Source: Polytrichum commune (Eukaryota > Streptophyta > Polytrichopsida > Polytrichales > Polytrichaceae). Taken from it: a stretch of 64,000 nt of DNA. The stretch spans positions 74,167,554 to 74,231,553 of the forward strand of contig OX485803.1 of assembly GCA_950295325.1 (NCBI GenBank), written 5' to 3'. This document shows, in pieces, positions 1-12,280 of the stretch. The translations under genes were made by a program, and so were the position numbers. Position 1 is the first letter of the stretch, and every line of letters begins with the position of its first letter. The notes under the pieces are model-generated. The model was not told where the DNA came from and did not search any database. It worked only from the letters and a program-made list of their open reading frames with translations.

Positions 1-1865
1 GTTTTACTACAAGACCTTCCATGTTTGGTAAGTGTCAATACATGCTTGGAGGTAGTGCGGAGGTTTGAACAAAGAATATTCTATATCGGTTCAAACTCAT
101 TTTGACATGACAAGAGGTCCCAAAGTAAATTTGGTCCTCAATGATCTGAAATAGGTTGCTCTTCATTCTAAGTCTAACAATTATACCCTCGTGCATGCAT
201 GACAAGTGGAATTTTTTAATATTACCTCATGGATAGTAACCATTGAAAAATCATAGGGCACCAACTCCCAATGAAATCTCCCATTGAGTTGAAGGATAAC
301 TTTAATGACAGTCATCTTGATTGGCCAAATAGAATCAAATCAAGCATCATGCAACAACCCTAATGTTTAGTTGTGAGGAGAATTGTTTTGGTCAAAAAGT
401 TTGGAGTTTTCAGAGCGCACATTGGTGGCTACATAGAGACATGGTATTAGTATGGATTTTGAAGATGTTTGACATGAAAGGAGAGAGGAAACATGAACTG
501 GGTGACTTTGTTTTGCACCAGAAGTCGAGCAGTTGGGGGAGGTGCGTTCCACCTGCTGACAACCTGAGCTTTGAGAGTCACTCAGTTGAAGACAGGGCAC
601 CACGACTTTTACCTCACATGATTGTAGAACCTGATGAAGAATATCTTGATCCTATCTGATTCATTGTGCGTGTAGTAGGAAAACAATGAATGCCAATTGA
701 CACATGAAAAAAACAAGGTGCAATTTGGGCCTCTTGAATACATCACTGAGAAGGTAGACTTTGTCAAACCATATACCACTAGAACTACACTACGTGTGGG
801 CTAGATTAGGTGTAAATTGATTGTTTTTTGCCAAATAATGCCACATGTAATCATGTGATTTCTTGGAGCCTTTTGCAAGATGATGTGGAAATTGTATTTG
901 GGTAGAATTGTGCCCAATCGTACCTAAACGTATGGTAATCATTACCAGATCATGCCAAAATACCTAGCAATGCTGACTTCCTCATGCCCGTTGCCTTGAC
1001 ATGCAAATTTCTCATACTTCCTCAGTCAAGGAACACAAATTCTAATTGTCCAACTTTTTCAATACGTGCTCTCATCATTAGAAACTTTTAAAAGATATCA
1101 TGTTTCTCTCAAACCTCTATAAACGCCATTTCTGGTTTATATCCAGGTTGATACTGAAGTCTACTGACTAGTTTTGCAACCATGATCTGCCTAAGTTGTT
1201 TTGATTGTATGCAAGGTGGCATTTAATGTTTTCTTGAGAACACTTATGACTCTTTGACTATAATACACTTAGCAAGAAGTCTTATGGTTTATCATCAAGA
1301 TATTTCTGAAAATCCCCAAGTGACTCTGAAATTGTTTCCCTTCACCCAGGGCCATTTGGTTAGGTACAGCTTATAGAGATCCTCTTCCTCCACAGTGGAT
1401 TCTCAAAATTAATAACAGGGTTTTGAGAACCACATTGGACCGACTTGAAGCTGATTGTGCATTTATTGTAATTTACATGACTACACCATCAAGCGCACCA
1501 TTCCCATAGTAATAAGAACCCAGACCCAGATAAAATTATGTGTTTCGTAGCTCATTTTTAAGGTAACAAGACATTTAGAAATGCAGGAGTCCAGGGTATG
1601 AGAAGTAGGGAACCCAATACTACTCGTACTTTGTGTAACTTGCAGTGCCAATAATTTCAAAGATTAGGGTTTCTAAGATTGTTTTGGAGCAATAATGATG
1701 GCACAGCCTATCCGAACCATACTTTAATACCTTAGAGTTCAATTCACTACACATGTTCAAGTACCTTCTGTATCATCACCTAGTGCCCTTTACTATAGAG
1801 AGCTGTACTACTAATAGCGAGTTTGGAAAATACTCAAGACATTCTTATGTATGTAAATGACTACT

Positions 1866-2056
1866 TACATGTACACTGATATGTGAAATTAGGTTGACCA
1901 ACGCTAATTCTCCGACATTCCACAGCATTTTGAGTATGTACTACCACGCTATAAACATGCACAAAATATGCTTTTATTGTGGTTTCCGTACGGATGAATA
2001 GTCAAAGTTATAAGCTTTGTGATCTGGTTTTGACCCAAAGTAATATGCATGACTAA
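1866..2056 (+). repeat. Dispersed repeat, 'TGATATGTG' family copy 1
   Basis: This copy aligns by eye with 4719-4890. Both begin with a CTGAT(A/G)TGTG motif followed by AATTAGGTTG and CGCTAATT, and both end with a TTTTGACCCAAAG block. Related ends occur at 14499, 32128 and 33211. The last two are inverted relative to each other, so these are probably ends of a TIR DNA element. No coding capacity is visible. The boundaries are approximate. Confidence 0.5.
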
Positions 2057-2929
2057 AGAGTCAAACTATGCACATATCAGTTTAGTTGTTTTCACATGAT
2101 CCCCAATATAGTTTTCACATAATGTAGTTGTTTTGCTCCATACCGTAACCACATCATGCAGAGCTCGATGTTTTAGTCTAATCCTCAATGTCTTGCATGT
2201 ATGTAAGCTTGATTGTGTAAATTCCCATAATTTTACTTTTCTATTTATGTGTTTGAACGGGGGGTGAGGTAGGGATGTCCAAACGCTCTTACAGAAAGAC
2301 CTTGAAGGTCATCGGAGTTCCAAATAGGGTAGCAATGAGGTCATTAAATAATAACAACATGAACTCCAAAGGTGGTGTGAAGGATCCTGCAAGTGCAGCT
2401 AAATACGATTCAAGTATGGAATTGAGTATGGAACAAGATCACCAACAGATGCAATTAAGTTCAAACATGAAAGCTGAGGAGAAGATTGCTACAGGTGTGC
2501 AAGAAAGTGCAACCCAGCAACAACTTATCCTTCAAAGTTTAGCTGTGTGAGCACCTCTACCAATTCCTTAATTCCTGCCATAAGTATATGTTGTTACTTA
2601 ACATCTATCAAACATTCCCACATGCAGGTTTAGTTTTTGGTTCATTGAATATCTCTGGGGGTTTTTCCTTTTGTAAAAATACCACCATTCTCAACCAACA
2701 GGCTCATTGTTTCTGTAAACTAATTTTTTGTAGTTAAGCAGATACCTGGAAGGGGAACTGATGACACGTCTCCAGAATTATCAAGAGCTGTTGCTTGAAG
2801 TAACATTCTCTTACCCATCTAAAGTAGTATCTCTGGCACTTGCATATTTTGAGAATAAACTGCATCAATATGCTTCAATGGTTTAGTGTTATAGAGTCAT
2901 GGTTCTAGAGATTTTCCCGAGATCAATAT

Positions 2930-2995
2930 AGGGTTAACGGGCTCACATTCACGCTGGTATGCATAATACAGGCGTTATCTTTTCTTTTCTTTCTA
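2930..2995 (+). repeat. Short dispersed repeat, probable SINE-like tail
   Basis: The block AACGGGCTCACATTCA, followed by a variable core and GTTATCTTTT with a T-rich tail, recurs at 14247-14300. Both copies end in an imperfect TTTTC or TTTTA run, as at the 3' end of a short retroposon. The 5' limit cannot be set from two copies. Confidence 0.35.
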
Positions 2996-4136
2996 GAGAT
3001 TCAAAAATCCTCAGACCTCAGTAAATAAAACAAGAGCCCTAGATGAGTTCTACGACTATTAATTACCGGAAACAGCTGGTAACGACCGACCAGAGTATTT
3101 CCATTAATCACTCATTTGCGCTCATCAGGTCCTCCATTAGTCCCATAACCCTATTGAGCTTCCCAGACTCTAAAACCAATTACATTTCATTTGGGTAGAA
3201 TTTCAATTGGTCAAAACAAAAAGTTAGTGATTTCTAAATACTGAGATTGAATGCTGATCGAGTGATTTCCTATATATGTAGCTCAGGGTCGAATAAGGTC
3301 AGACCAATGATATTCGCAAAACTCACAAGTTTCAAACTCTCAGTCTTTTTACTCATCGTTCAACAGCGATAATGTTGTAGTACTGAGAACAAAACTATTG
3401 AAACGGCAGTTCAGAACTATTAGTACTTCGCAATGACTCAAAACAGTTTCCGCATTTGTTACAACATTGTCATGCATTGTGAATAGGTTGAAACTATAAG
3501 CAAGGAGCGCACATTTTATCATGACAAACTCCTCCATGTTGAAACAGTTAAAGCCCAACCTTTATACCCACATGCATGCATTCAATCAACTCATGGGCTT
3601 TCATCACAGCAGCTAATTTGATACAGTTGTAATGATCAGTTTGATTGATCTCGTTTATACACATGTTTATGTTGCACGATCTTCTTTACATTATGCTCAC
3701 ATAATTCACTAAAGGAAACTAGCATCACCGCACAAGTACTTTTATTTGCATGTCACTAATGCTTCATGTGAAAGGTTAAATTTACACTGACAACAGCTAA
3801 TGCATTTCTGGCCATGTATTGTAGGTTTGTGAACGAGCTCAACCATATGGATCAACTATGCCATTAGTCGAGTCTATTTTGGCAAACCTTGGCTCAACAG
3901 CCGATCGACCAAGCCCTTGTTAAATTCAGTGAGCATTATAAACACAAATCCAAAATATGGACACTCAAACTCTAAACATTGGTTCTGAGAATGGCCCATA
4001 CTACGAGAGCATGGTTTGACACATTCATGTCACATTTGTCGATAGCAGTTTCATGTCTGTCAATTATCTAAGGTATCGGGCCTTATGTGGTCACCCTTCT
4101 TGCTTGAACACCTATGTTTGAGTGAGATGTGATGAG

Positions 4137-4255
4137 CTTTTTAGTTAGAAACGGAGAGCAAAAAGACATGTGTTACGATGAGATTGGACTACATGTTCAA
4201 AGTAAAAACATGTACATTGTTCTAGGTTGAATGATTAACATAATTGAGATGGCGT
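4137..4255 (+). repeat. Dispersed repeat, 'GATTGGACTACATG' family
   Basis: This segment contains a GAGATTGGACTACATGTTC-like block followed by a TTCTAGGTT block. It recurs at 30575-30782, 33490-33725 and 50340-50535 with the same order of blocks. It may be a terminal or UTR fragment of a retroelement. It has no coding capacity and its class is unknown. Confidence 0.4.
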
Positions 4256-4718
4256 AATATGTGAATCCTTGAAGAGAATGGTACTTTTAAAACACTTCCA
4301 TTTTTTATGGTATTTGCATCGCAACTCCCAATTTCATCCGATTGTCAAAATTGCTAATGGAGTTGGAAGTTCCCACAATAGGGCCACATGGCTTAACGTT
4401 GTAGTGGATTTGAACTCAAGCTTGGCAAACAAGGATACTATGTATTGTGTCCAATTACATGGATGTCATCTTGAGGCTCGGAGTGTAGTGCCATTCATGG
4501 GGATGCCAATGCGAAGGAGTGCTAGGGAGAAGTGTTAGCTTAACTATTGTTAACTATTATTTGTTCAACCACACTGCAAGTTAACTTAACTTACCTTAGT
4601 GTTGAAGTCTATTTTTTGACATGCGTTATCCAAAACCCTACCATGTTTAGATCGGGCACATAACTAGTCTACTTGAGTTCAACTCCTCCCCTCACGGACT
4701 GTTAGGGAGAGAGCTACA

Positions 4719-4890
4719 CTGATGTGTGCAATTAGGTTGCCCACGCTAATTTATCGACATTCCACCACATTGTTCAGAATATTTATTACCACGGCATTAG
4801 AATTCGTGAATAAATTTCAAGCTATGTTAGCTATACAGATGAACAAACAAAGTTACAAATTTTGTGATATGATTTTGACCCAAAGAATGG
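4719..4890 (+). repeat. Dispersed repeat, 'TGATATGTG' family copy 2
   Basis: This copy is homologous by eye to 1866-2056, with the same start motif (TGTGCAATTAGGTTG), the same CGACATTCCAC block and the same TTTTGACCCAAAG end block. The middle has diverged by indels. It is read as the end region of a non-autonomous DNA element. Confidence 0.5.
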
Positions 4891-5508
4891 GTAAAAAGGC
4901 AACCTATTCTCGAAGGCTGATCAAGTGTGGAAGACAAGGTTGTTTTATGTTATCCTTAGCTAATGTTGGCTCTACCTAAGCCCGAATGCAACCGCAAAGC
5001 TTGGACCTAACTGACAATAACTATTCCTTAACCGGCAGTTCTATTAATGTGTAGTGATTTCTATATCGATATTCGTCGTTGATTTGCGATTCTAAAACAC
5101 AATTTTAACACGATTGTTCCGTGCTCGTTATTGTCGAAATAATCCCCAAAAACCCACGAAACAAGATGAAACCGTCAACGTCGGATGAATGTGCTTACAA
5201 TCGGATGAAAGTTTGTTTCCGAACCATCCGTATGTGGCCTCCTCACTCCCTCGGTTGATGAGATGGGTGTCGATTACCATGGTTGTGAAGTGTGACGATG
5301 GAGTGTGTAAGGATAAATTAATTCATGAGTTAAGGCCCACATGAGTCTCACAAGAGTTGTTGTCCTTTCGGACCATGATCATGGTGTGGCATGGGCATCT
5401 CAACCGACTACTTCAATGCCCTTTCACTTCATCCAAAAAAGGTACCGGCGGATGAAATGTTACAGTCTTATACACCCAAAATTTGAGCCACAATTCACAG
5501 ACTAATAA

Positions 5509-6137
5509 GGGCCGGTTTACACCATGGACCATGAAGTCGGACCATGGAAGATGGCCTTTTTTCCATGGCCCTACTTCATAGTCTAACTTTCATGGTCCGA
5601 TTCCTTAAAATATCGATTTACAAAGTTGTTGGGTTTCTTGTTAGGTGTAAACCGAATGTGAATCAAGAGGAATGACCATGCACCAAAATGTGAATGTGCT
5701 GATCTTTTTTCAATATATGTCTAAAAAGGCAGTTTTGAAAAAAGTTCAAGTTTGATCATTCTCTTGTCTTCTCTTGTCTTCTCTTGTCTTCATCTTCTCT
5801 TCCCCCCCCCCCCAAAACAAACCAAAATATATTTATATATTTATTATTACTATTACTATTACTATTATTATTATTAGAAAAGTATTTCTTTGCCATGGGC
5901 CCCTACTTTTTTTCTACAAGAGCGCATCTTTTGCCTCTCCCACTGCAAAACCCATTAGAGCATGTCAGTGAATAATATAGACCTTAAAATATGTCTTCTG
6001 GGGACCTTGAATTTCATGGTCACCCCAACATTTTGTCCTTGGTGTAAACCGAAATGATCATGGGACGAGTTCAACAGCCGATCACAAATTTTACAAGGCA
6101 TTGGGACAATTTTATGGTCCTTGGTGTAAACAACCCC
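5509..6137. mobile_element. PIF/Harbinger-type MITE
   Basis: The left end GGGCCGGTTTACACCATGG is answered at the right end by the inverted CCTTGGTGTAAACAACCCC. The element is flanked on both sides by the trinucleotide TAA (5506-5508 and 6138-6140), the TWA duplication typical of PIF/Harbinger elements. It is 629 bp, carries no transposase, and contains an internal repeated CTTGTCTTCT tract plus C-run and TTATTA microsatellites. A 5'-truncated relative lies at 34740-35140. Members of the same TIR superfamily occur at 13186, 22007, 40622 and 51327. Confidence 0.75.
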
Positions 6138-6140
6138 TAA

Positions 6141-9100
6141 AGGCTTGTTTATACTATAATGGAGAAGTGCAATAGTCGGTCAATAATTTCAACCCAATAC
6201 AAGGTTATTTGAGGCAATGGTTGGTATGGTGGACAAGGTTCAAAAACTATGAAAAAAATCACTCAAGTTGGAGTTCTCCAATGGTCAAGTTTCTTGTATG
6301 AGGTTTGAGGTTGCCCAAGAAACTTGACCTATTGAGAACTCTAGCCAAAAGTGAGTGTTGCCATGTTGGTAGCCATGCCATTTTTTTCATGTGCTTGAAG
6401 TTCTCCACTAGAGAATTCTTGGCCGTGCAAGCACGGTCAAGTGGGCAGCTCATGTACCCTACATAGGTTTAAGTGAAAGTGATTCAACACTAATTACCAA
6501 CTTCAATTTTTTGAAAGAAACAATCATAACAAATTAGAAAAGACATTGATCTACAAAGCCAAGTAATGTCTACATATTCTAGAAAGATTCAAAAAATAAT
6601 GTCTACAAAGAAGATTCAAGAAATGTCTACATATTCTAGAAGATGCTACAAGTGGTGTGCAAGTAGGTGATATTGAACAAGTAAGTGTCTAAATTTTTTT
6701 TTAAATATGATAAAATAACATCAAATTGATGTTTTTCTACAAATTTTCGTAATGCCTTCAAGTTTGTATTGGTTTCAAGAAATATGAAGAAAAATTCCAA
6801 CTTTAAAATATTAAAACTGGATTTAGCCATTTTCTTTTAATAACAAATCTTGAAGATCTTATCTTGATATTCTATATTTGAGTATGCAATAAAACAATAA
6901 TGGTCATCATGAAGAAATTCCAATTTAAACAATAATTTGCTACTACTTTTAAAGGTCTAACCGGAAAAAGTATGGTTTTAGTATAGCAAAGAATTGTTTT
7001 TGGTACACTTGACCGTGCTTGCACTCTAGTGTAAGCCCCCCCCCCCCCCCCGGTGAAGCCGATTATATTGCTCCATTCTTTTTAAAATCTTGACCAATGC
7101 ACTTCTGCACCATAGTCTAAACTGGAGCTAACCGAAGTTGATCATCGCTCATTTTCCCATCACAAACATAACACTATTACTAAGCCTCATGCTTCTCACA
7201 CTTCCTAAATGAAAGAGACATCATGTTACATGGGGACCTTGCTGTAGCACTAATACTGAAATCGTGGTTTTTTGAGGATCATAGAATGTTTATATCCTAC
7301 CTTTTGCCGAATTATTCTCTTGTTCGGGGTTAGTGGCAAGCAAAACCTAACAATGTTATGAATGGCACCAAGGAGTTGTACCAAAGTATGCGGGATTCAT
7401 ATGATGACTTTTTTTAGTCAGTTACCAAGTCTAGTGTTCATTCTTAATTACAAGCCTTGCCATTTATCATTCAAATATAGGTGTGTGATTAGAAGAGTGA
7501 CCACCATAAGGACCACACACCTAAGACCAAAAACGACTTTGTTTGACAACCTCTCCAAACACCCATGGGTACCTACTATATAGTTGTTGGAGGCATTGAA
7601 CTTGCGCCGCCATTTCTGCTTGATAATCATCAGTGGCCAACCACCAAGCGACAAGCACATGCCTTTTTCTTTTTTTTAAAGCCAACAAAGCACCTTTTCT
7701 TTCTTTTGTCTTTTTTTTTGACACAAATTGAAAATGTAATTACAAGAAAGAACCCGAAGTACAACCAACCCGGACAAGCCAACGCAACCCAAGTGGAACC
7801 AAGATCCAACAAAGCACTCTCAACATGTGCATTATGGCTCAAATTTAACTTATGTCCACCTCTATAATGCCATTCCATGAATCGTGAGTCTCAAAATCTC
7901 TAACTAATTCTTTCACCGGTGAAATCCACTCATACAATGTTATGGGGCATTATTATGGATTTACTTTTGTTGATGTGTTAACACCCTTCACACAAATTCC
8001 CGGCAACACACAAGTGCCCGAAAGGTTGAAAAAAAGCCCACACTAGGCTCATGCGCATGTATACATACACACCGCAACCTTATATTAATCTTCCGTTTTT
8101 CTTTGAGATAGAAAGTCAAAACCCCCCAACGACAAGAATTCATCGATCCTTAAAGGACCAAGACTCTAAATGTGTAGCCATATACGCAATATTTACCACC
8201 CACATTGGGTTTCAAAATCACATTTTCAAGACTTTTGGCTTCTGAGCTTTATAAAATGCAACGTCTTATGGCAAGGAGAGAATAAAATTTACTTATGTGT
8301 GACATTGATGATCAAAATATAAAGTATGTGTTCGCGTTCAAGAGCACCCAAGTTGTGTATTTTAGCCCAAATCTTCATTTTCTTATAATCTTGTTGTTAT
8401 ATAATTTACCTTACCTATAATTTTTGTGATCACTCAGTCATAATCAAACCTACATACTTGTCAAAGCTTAGTCATTCTTCCCTCATATTCATTCTTGGTG
8501 TTTTAAAAACCAGATATATATTTATTATTATTATTATTATTATTCCCCCCCCCCCCTTTTCTTCAATGTCCAATGAGCCCAAAAGAACACATACAAAATA
8601 AACTACCTCAACAAAATAAACAAATACAAATAAAAAATATCGACTATATATATAAAGAGAGAATCATTAATCATAATGTCATAAACAAAGAGTCTTAGAT
8701 CCTATCTAGGAGTTCTTTTTCAACAACCAATGACATACCAAACATGATTTCACTGTCATTTGTTCAACATGATACAGTTGTGTCATCGTGTTAACTTTGG
8801 CCTTCACAAGCAATGAACAAAATTTAGGGCCCTTAGAGAACGGAGCGAGTTTTTCCCTAACATAGTATGCAAAATATTATAATAAAAAATTCACCTCTTC
8901 ATCACATGTAGAATTTGTCTCAAAATTCTTTCATTTCAAATTGCAATTTCACCACTACATGGTCCAAATTGAATGGCTATGTCCTTCAATCTTTCCACGG
9001 TCTTGAAATTTTGAAAGTCCTATGCATTATCGTGTTCATTCTTTGATCTAGAGCCTCGATGATCAAAGAGGCATCCATTGCTTATTATACAATCGCCATG

Positions 9101-9720
9101 TCTGGAATTAACAGCTCTCATAACACCCGCTCTTGTAATGACTCAAGCAAGAAACTAAAGAGGGTGTTTTCTTCTAACAAAGCCATTTCGCACTTAATCT
9201 TTACGAACTTAAATTACCACACAAATTATGTGGCAATTTCACCTTTATTTTTCTTTCTTTTTATTTTTTTCTTTTATTTGAAAATAAAATAAGCGCACCA
9301 CGATGATCTACAAACGTTTCATAATTTATAGACTTTTGTCACGAAAATAGGTGTACTTAGGAGAAGAAGATGTAGGATTAGACAAATTTAAAGGCTTGAC
9401 CTTTCAAGGTTATGTCAATACTATTTTTCTTTTGCAATCGGTGCTTTCAAGTTGTAGCCCATAGCCTCCCCTGAAATCAGGTTACACCTTGACAGGCTAC
9501 AACCCCTCCCCTTTGTCGATAGTAGCCCAATTGTTGAAACCACAACCACCAAACCCATACGCCAAAATATTAACATGCAACACTCGCTAAAATACCAACA
9601 ATCACCTCCACGAAACTGGTGTTTGCCACCCAAAACAAAAAAACAAAATTAAATTCAAAATGAAATTAAATTAAATGAAATGAAAAAACAAAAAACAAAA
9701 ACAAAAACCACGGTGTTCCA
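6141..9720. other. Intergenic DNA with simple-sequence tracts
   Basis: No supported gene is present. Visible features are a long C run near 7037-7055 and a TTATTA microsatellite followed by a C run near 8519-8558. Several frames overlap on both strands around 7360-7880. They are of similar length on opposite strands, are low in complexity, and lack a recognisable domain, so they are not called. Confidence 0.6.
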
Positions 9721-9721
9721 A

Positions 9722-9990
9722 TATATGAGAACTATCAACAACCTGAGAGGAAGCAACACTAGAAAGGAGGAGAAGCAGTAGCCAAGGAAACCAAGAAACC
9801 TGAAGAGAGAGAAGAGAAACAACTTCGGTCTCCGGAGGAGACCGACGTGAGTTAAGTGTCTGTTCGATCCACCTCCAATCCCATGCCCACAGGACAAGGG
9901 TATGGAGGAAAAGATCTACTCCCCCTTTCAAGAGTAGACACTTTAGACACAAGAAACCAGTAACACGGAACCACACCTTATATTATACCC
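9722..9990 (-). repeat. SINE-family 3' fragment
   Basis: Read on the minus strand, this contains a GTGTCTACTCTTGAAAG block, then CGAACAGACACTTAACTCACG and a GACCGAAGTT block ending in a TTCTCTTC-rich tail. The same order of blocks is seen at 20295-20450 (+), 32357-32560 (-) and 52310-52425 (+). It is a diverged, headless copy of the SINE at 32357-32737. Confidence 0.5.
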
Positions 9991-10023
9991 AGTGACCCTT
10001 ACCTGTAACTTTTAAGTTTTGAG

Positions 10024-10734
10024 TTATGGGGGGTCTAGAGTGAGGGGAAGCGGTTGGTGGTTTTCTATTCTCCTTTTGTGGAGGAGGATAGACATGGCAT
10101 ATTGTATTGCGATGGTATTAATATTTTTAAATGTATTTTTGATGGTAGGCATAGGCATTTTGAAGTTAGTCTCGAGTAATTTCATAGATGGGATGTGAGC
10201 AGTAGCTCTGGCACCAGCAGTGATGACAATAAGTGGTTCGATTTTCCATCCTCTGGAGGCGATACTAGCAATTAGTGGTTTGTATTTGTTATTTTTTGCT
10301 TCAACTGCCTCCGGGGAGAATCTGTCATTGCAGTATGTGAATTCAATAAATTGTATGGTGAGGTTAGGGTCAATGTCTACGGGAGGGTCGTTTTGATATG
10401 GTAGTCCCCTAACACAAAGGATATCAGGTCTAAATCTTGCGTTACAGTGGCATCTTTGTGTACCACATGTGCAGGGGAGTAGCCAATTGGGAACTGTGTT
10501 TTCTTGAGGATTGTTATTGAAGGTGCCAGCATTCATGAGAGTAAAGCACCGGGATTTTTCGGATGAGATTAAGAGTTTCCTAATTTCCCCAACTGCTTTG
10601 TTATGTCTTTTAACTCGAAGTGAGTGTATATAAGAAACCTGAATCTTAGTTACGGCCAACCACAATCCAAAGCAAAAACAACAATCAGCACAACAGAGAA
10701 GAAGATAGAGAATGAAAACATGAACTCCTCCCAA
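10024..10734 (-). CDS. Putative PD-(D/E)XK-like nuclease-domain protein, probable retroelement remnant
   Basis: This is an intact 236-codon frame with an ATG start, in a region where frames are otherwise short. The first ~30 residues are strongly hydrophobic. Residues ~85-100 hold a CTCGTQRCHC cysteine/histidine cluster followed directly by RFRPDIL. IEFTYCND follows about 30 residues later, then KNNKYKPLI and an RGW...PLIVITAGA block. The RPD / E-x-T / KY spacing resembles the restriction-like nuclease domains found downstream of reverse transcriptase in some protist, algal and animal retrotransposons. No RT is seen upstream on the minus strand. It could be a 5'-truncated non-LTR element or a domesticated single-exon gene. 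The family assignment comes from remembered motif shapes and is tentative. The apparent N-terminal signal-like stretch may not be part of the true protein. Confidence 0.45.
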   Translation of the reverse strand: MGGVHVFILYLLLCCADCCFCFGLWLAVTKIQVSYIHSLRVKRHNKAVGEIRKLLISSEKSRCFTLMNAGTFNNNPQENTVPNWLLPCTCGTQRCHCNARFRPDILCVRGLPYQNDPPVDIDPNLTIQFIEFTYCNDRFSPEAVEAKNNKYKPLIASIASRGWKIEPLIVITAGARATAHIPSMKLLETNFKMPMPTIKNTFKNINTIAIQYAMSILLHKRRIENHQPLPLTLDPP

Positions 10735-11260
10735 TTTGCCTACACGCTTGACCTTGGCTAGGGAGGCATTTGGCTGGGCCGGCGCGGTGTGGCAGGGCCC
10801 TAGCCACTGCTCTAGTCAGGATAGTCAAAAAGTGTTCTAGCTACTACTTGCCGTAAAAAAACATGCCCAATCGGAGGCAGTGGGCAAGCGTTCCTTTCCT
10901 TAACTCTTTCCTTCGCAATATAAAGCGGAAACAAACCCAAAAACAAACAAAAAAACGTCCCCGATCCTTTCTTGAAACGTGCATGAACGGGATTCGCTGA
11001 TAACTTGCCCGGCCATAGGCATCTGGTAGGTGCTCTAACTAGTTGGCTGCAAGGGGGGTGCCTTGCAACCATCCAACCAAAGCACATGTAGGGCTTTGCC
11101 CCCATCTCCCTAGCTGGGCGCCGCCTATTGCAGGGGACTTTGCACCGGGGAGATTGGTTGGCTGGGACGTTGGTCCCCTTGGTGTGGCAGGGCTCTTAGC
11201 TGCTATCTAGCCACAACCGAAACCAACTGGCAAGCCGATATTTGGCTTCCACCCACGGCG
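10735..11260. other. GC-richer intergenic segment with a short internal duplication
   Basis: No gene is seen. A block GGCTGGG...GGTGTGGCAGGGC...TAGC occurs at about 10772-10815 and again at about 11160-11215, giving a diverged direct duplication about 390 bp apart. Base composition is clearly more GC-rich than the neighbours, which suggests a separate origin, such as an old repeat. Confidence 0.35.
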
Positions 11261-11832
11261 GAGGGTCGATTATCTAGCCTCTAATGACACCTACCCGATG
11301 ATGTCCGGATGGTTGGAGTGTTCGTCCAACCCATATTCAATCCCCCTCCCACCCCTCCTCAGTGGTTATTTAGCATGTAACCAACTCCCTTTTCTCCCTG
11401 GTCATTTGTCTCCTATGATATGACACAAATGATGAGTAGGAGATGGTTAGCAAATCCACTTCCTCATAATGATTGCAATTCATATGAATTATATTATTCA
11501 ATATCAAAGTGAAGATTCTTGTGCATAGTAAATGTCATATAGCCCCTCTCCCCTCCTTTATCCTCATCACATATGTTCATTGTACCTATTATCCCAGTTA
11601 GTGCGTATTAATATTCAAAGTTATGCAATGCTATAACTATTTAACGGGAATGTATTATTTTACCAAACATAGTCATTTTGTTCTATAACATCCGAACAAC
11701 ATATTGAACTTTCGCTAGTAAAAATTGAACAGAAGACATTATTGCATTGCGTAACTCCGATTAATTAGCAACATGCACAAATCAGGGTAATCACTGTGCA
11801 CTGAATATTTATCATATTTTGAACATGCAGTA

Positions 11833-12161
11833 CACTAAATATGATATTTAGTATTTGATACACTAAATACGAACGCATACACTAAATATCACTAACCCTA
11901 TGAAAGTAAGTAACATTAAATGTAAACTCAAACACTAAATATCAACTATGGTAATATGTGGAAGTTACATGCACGAATTTAGTGTTAGTAAGGATATGAA
12001 AAGAAATGAACAACAATAAAAGGAAAAGGGAGGTGACGGTAGGAAAAGTGGCAGCACATTTATGTCTAACACTAATTATCAAAGAATACAAAATTAGTGT
12101 TGAGCCGGATAGAGTGGTAACAACACTAAATATAATCAAACACTAAATATCATATTTAGTG
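11833..12161. mobile_element. TA-flanked MITE (Tc1/mariner-type)
   Basis: The left end CACTAAATATGATATTTAGT is inverted at the right end as ACTAAATATCATATTTAGTG. Both ends are flanked by TA (11831-11832 and 12162-12163), the target used by Tc1/mariner elements. The element is 329 bp. Extra CACTAAATA motifs are scattered just inside both ends as subterminal repeats. The ends are themselves near-palindromic. There is no transposase, and the 65-codon frame inside is not considered real. Confidence 0.65.
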
Positions 12162-12280
12162 TAGTCTACTCTCTTTTACACACATTAAGTTTGTGCTCTT
12201 TGGCATCTGTTTGTGGAGCCAAATGTTAATCATATCCAGGGCCACGCAAATAAAGGTGTCTGATTAAGTGAAGTCACGAG

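Larger units (their letters stand above)
1..5505. other. Intergenic DNA, no convincing gene
   Basis: Only short open frames interrupted by stops are present, and none shows a domain I recognise. The best looking is a 91-codon frame at 2275-2550 that starts with ATG and ends near a possible GT donor, but it has no recognisable family, so I do not call it. The stretch carries members of dispersed repeat families that recur elsewhere in the window; these are listed separately. The remainder is AT-rich sequence without visible structure. Confidence 0.6.

Noticed and set aside
2275..2550. 91-codon frame with a possible downstream splice donor
   Set aside because: There is no family resemblance, the composition is Asn/Gln-rich, and no partner exons are visible.
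9655..9976. Overlapping hydrophobic minus-strand frames
   Set aside because: They are low-complexity translations of an A/GA-rich tract and of the SINE fragment.
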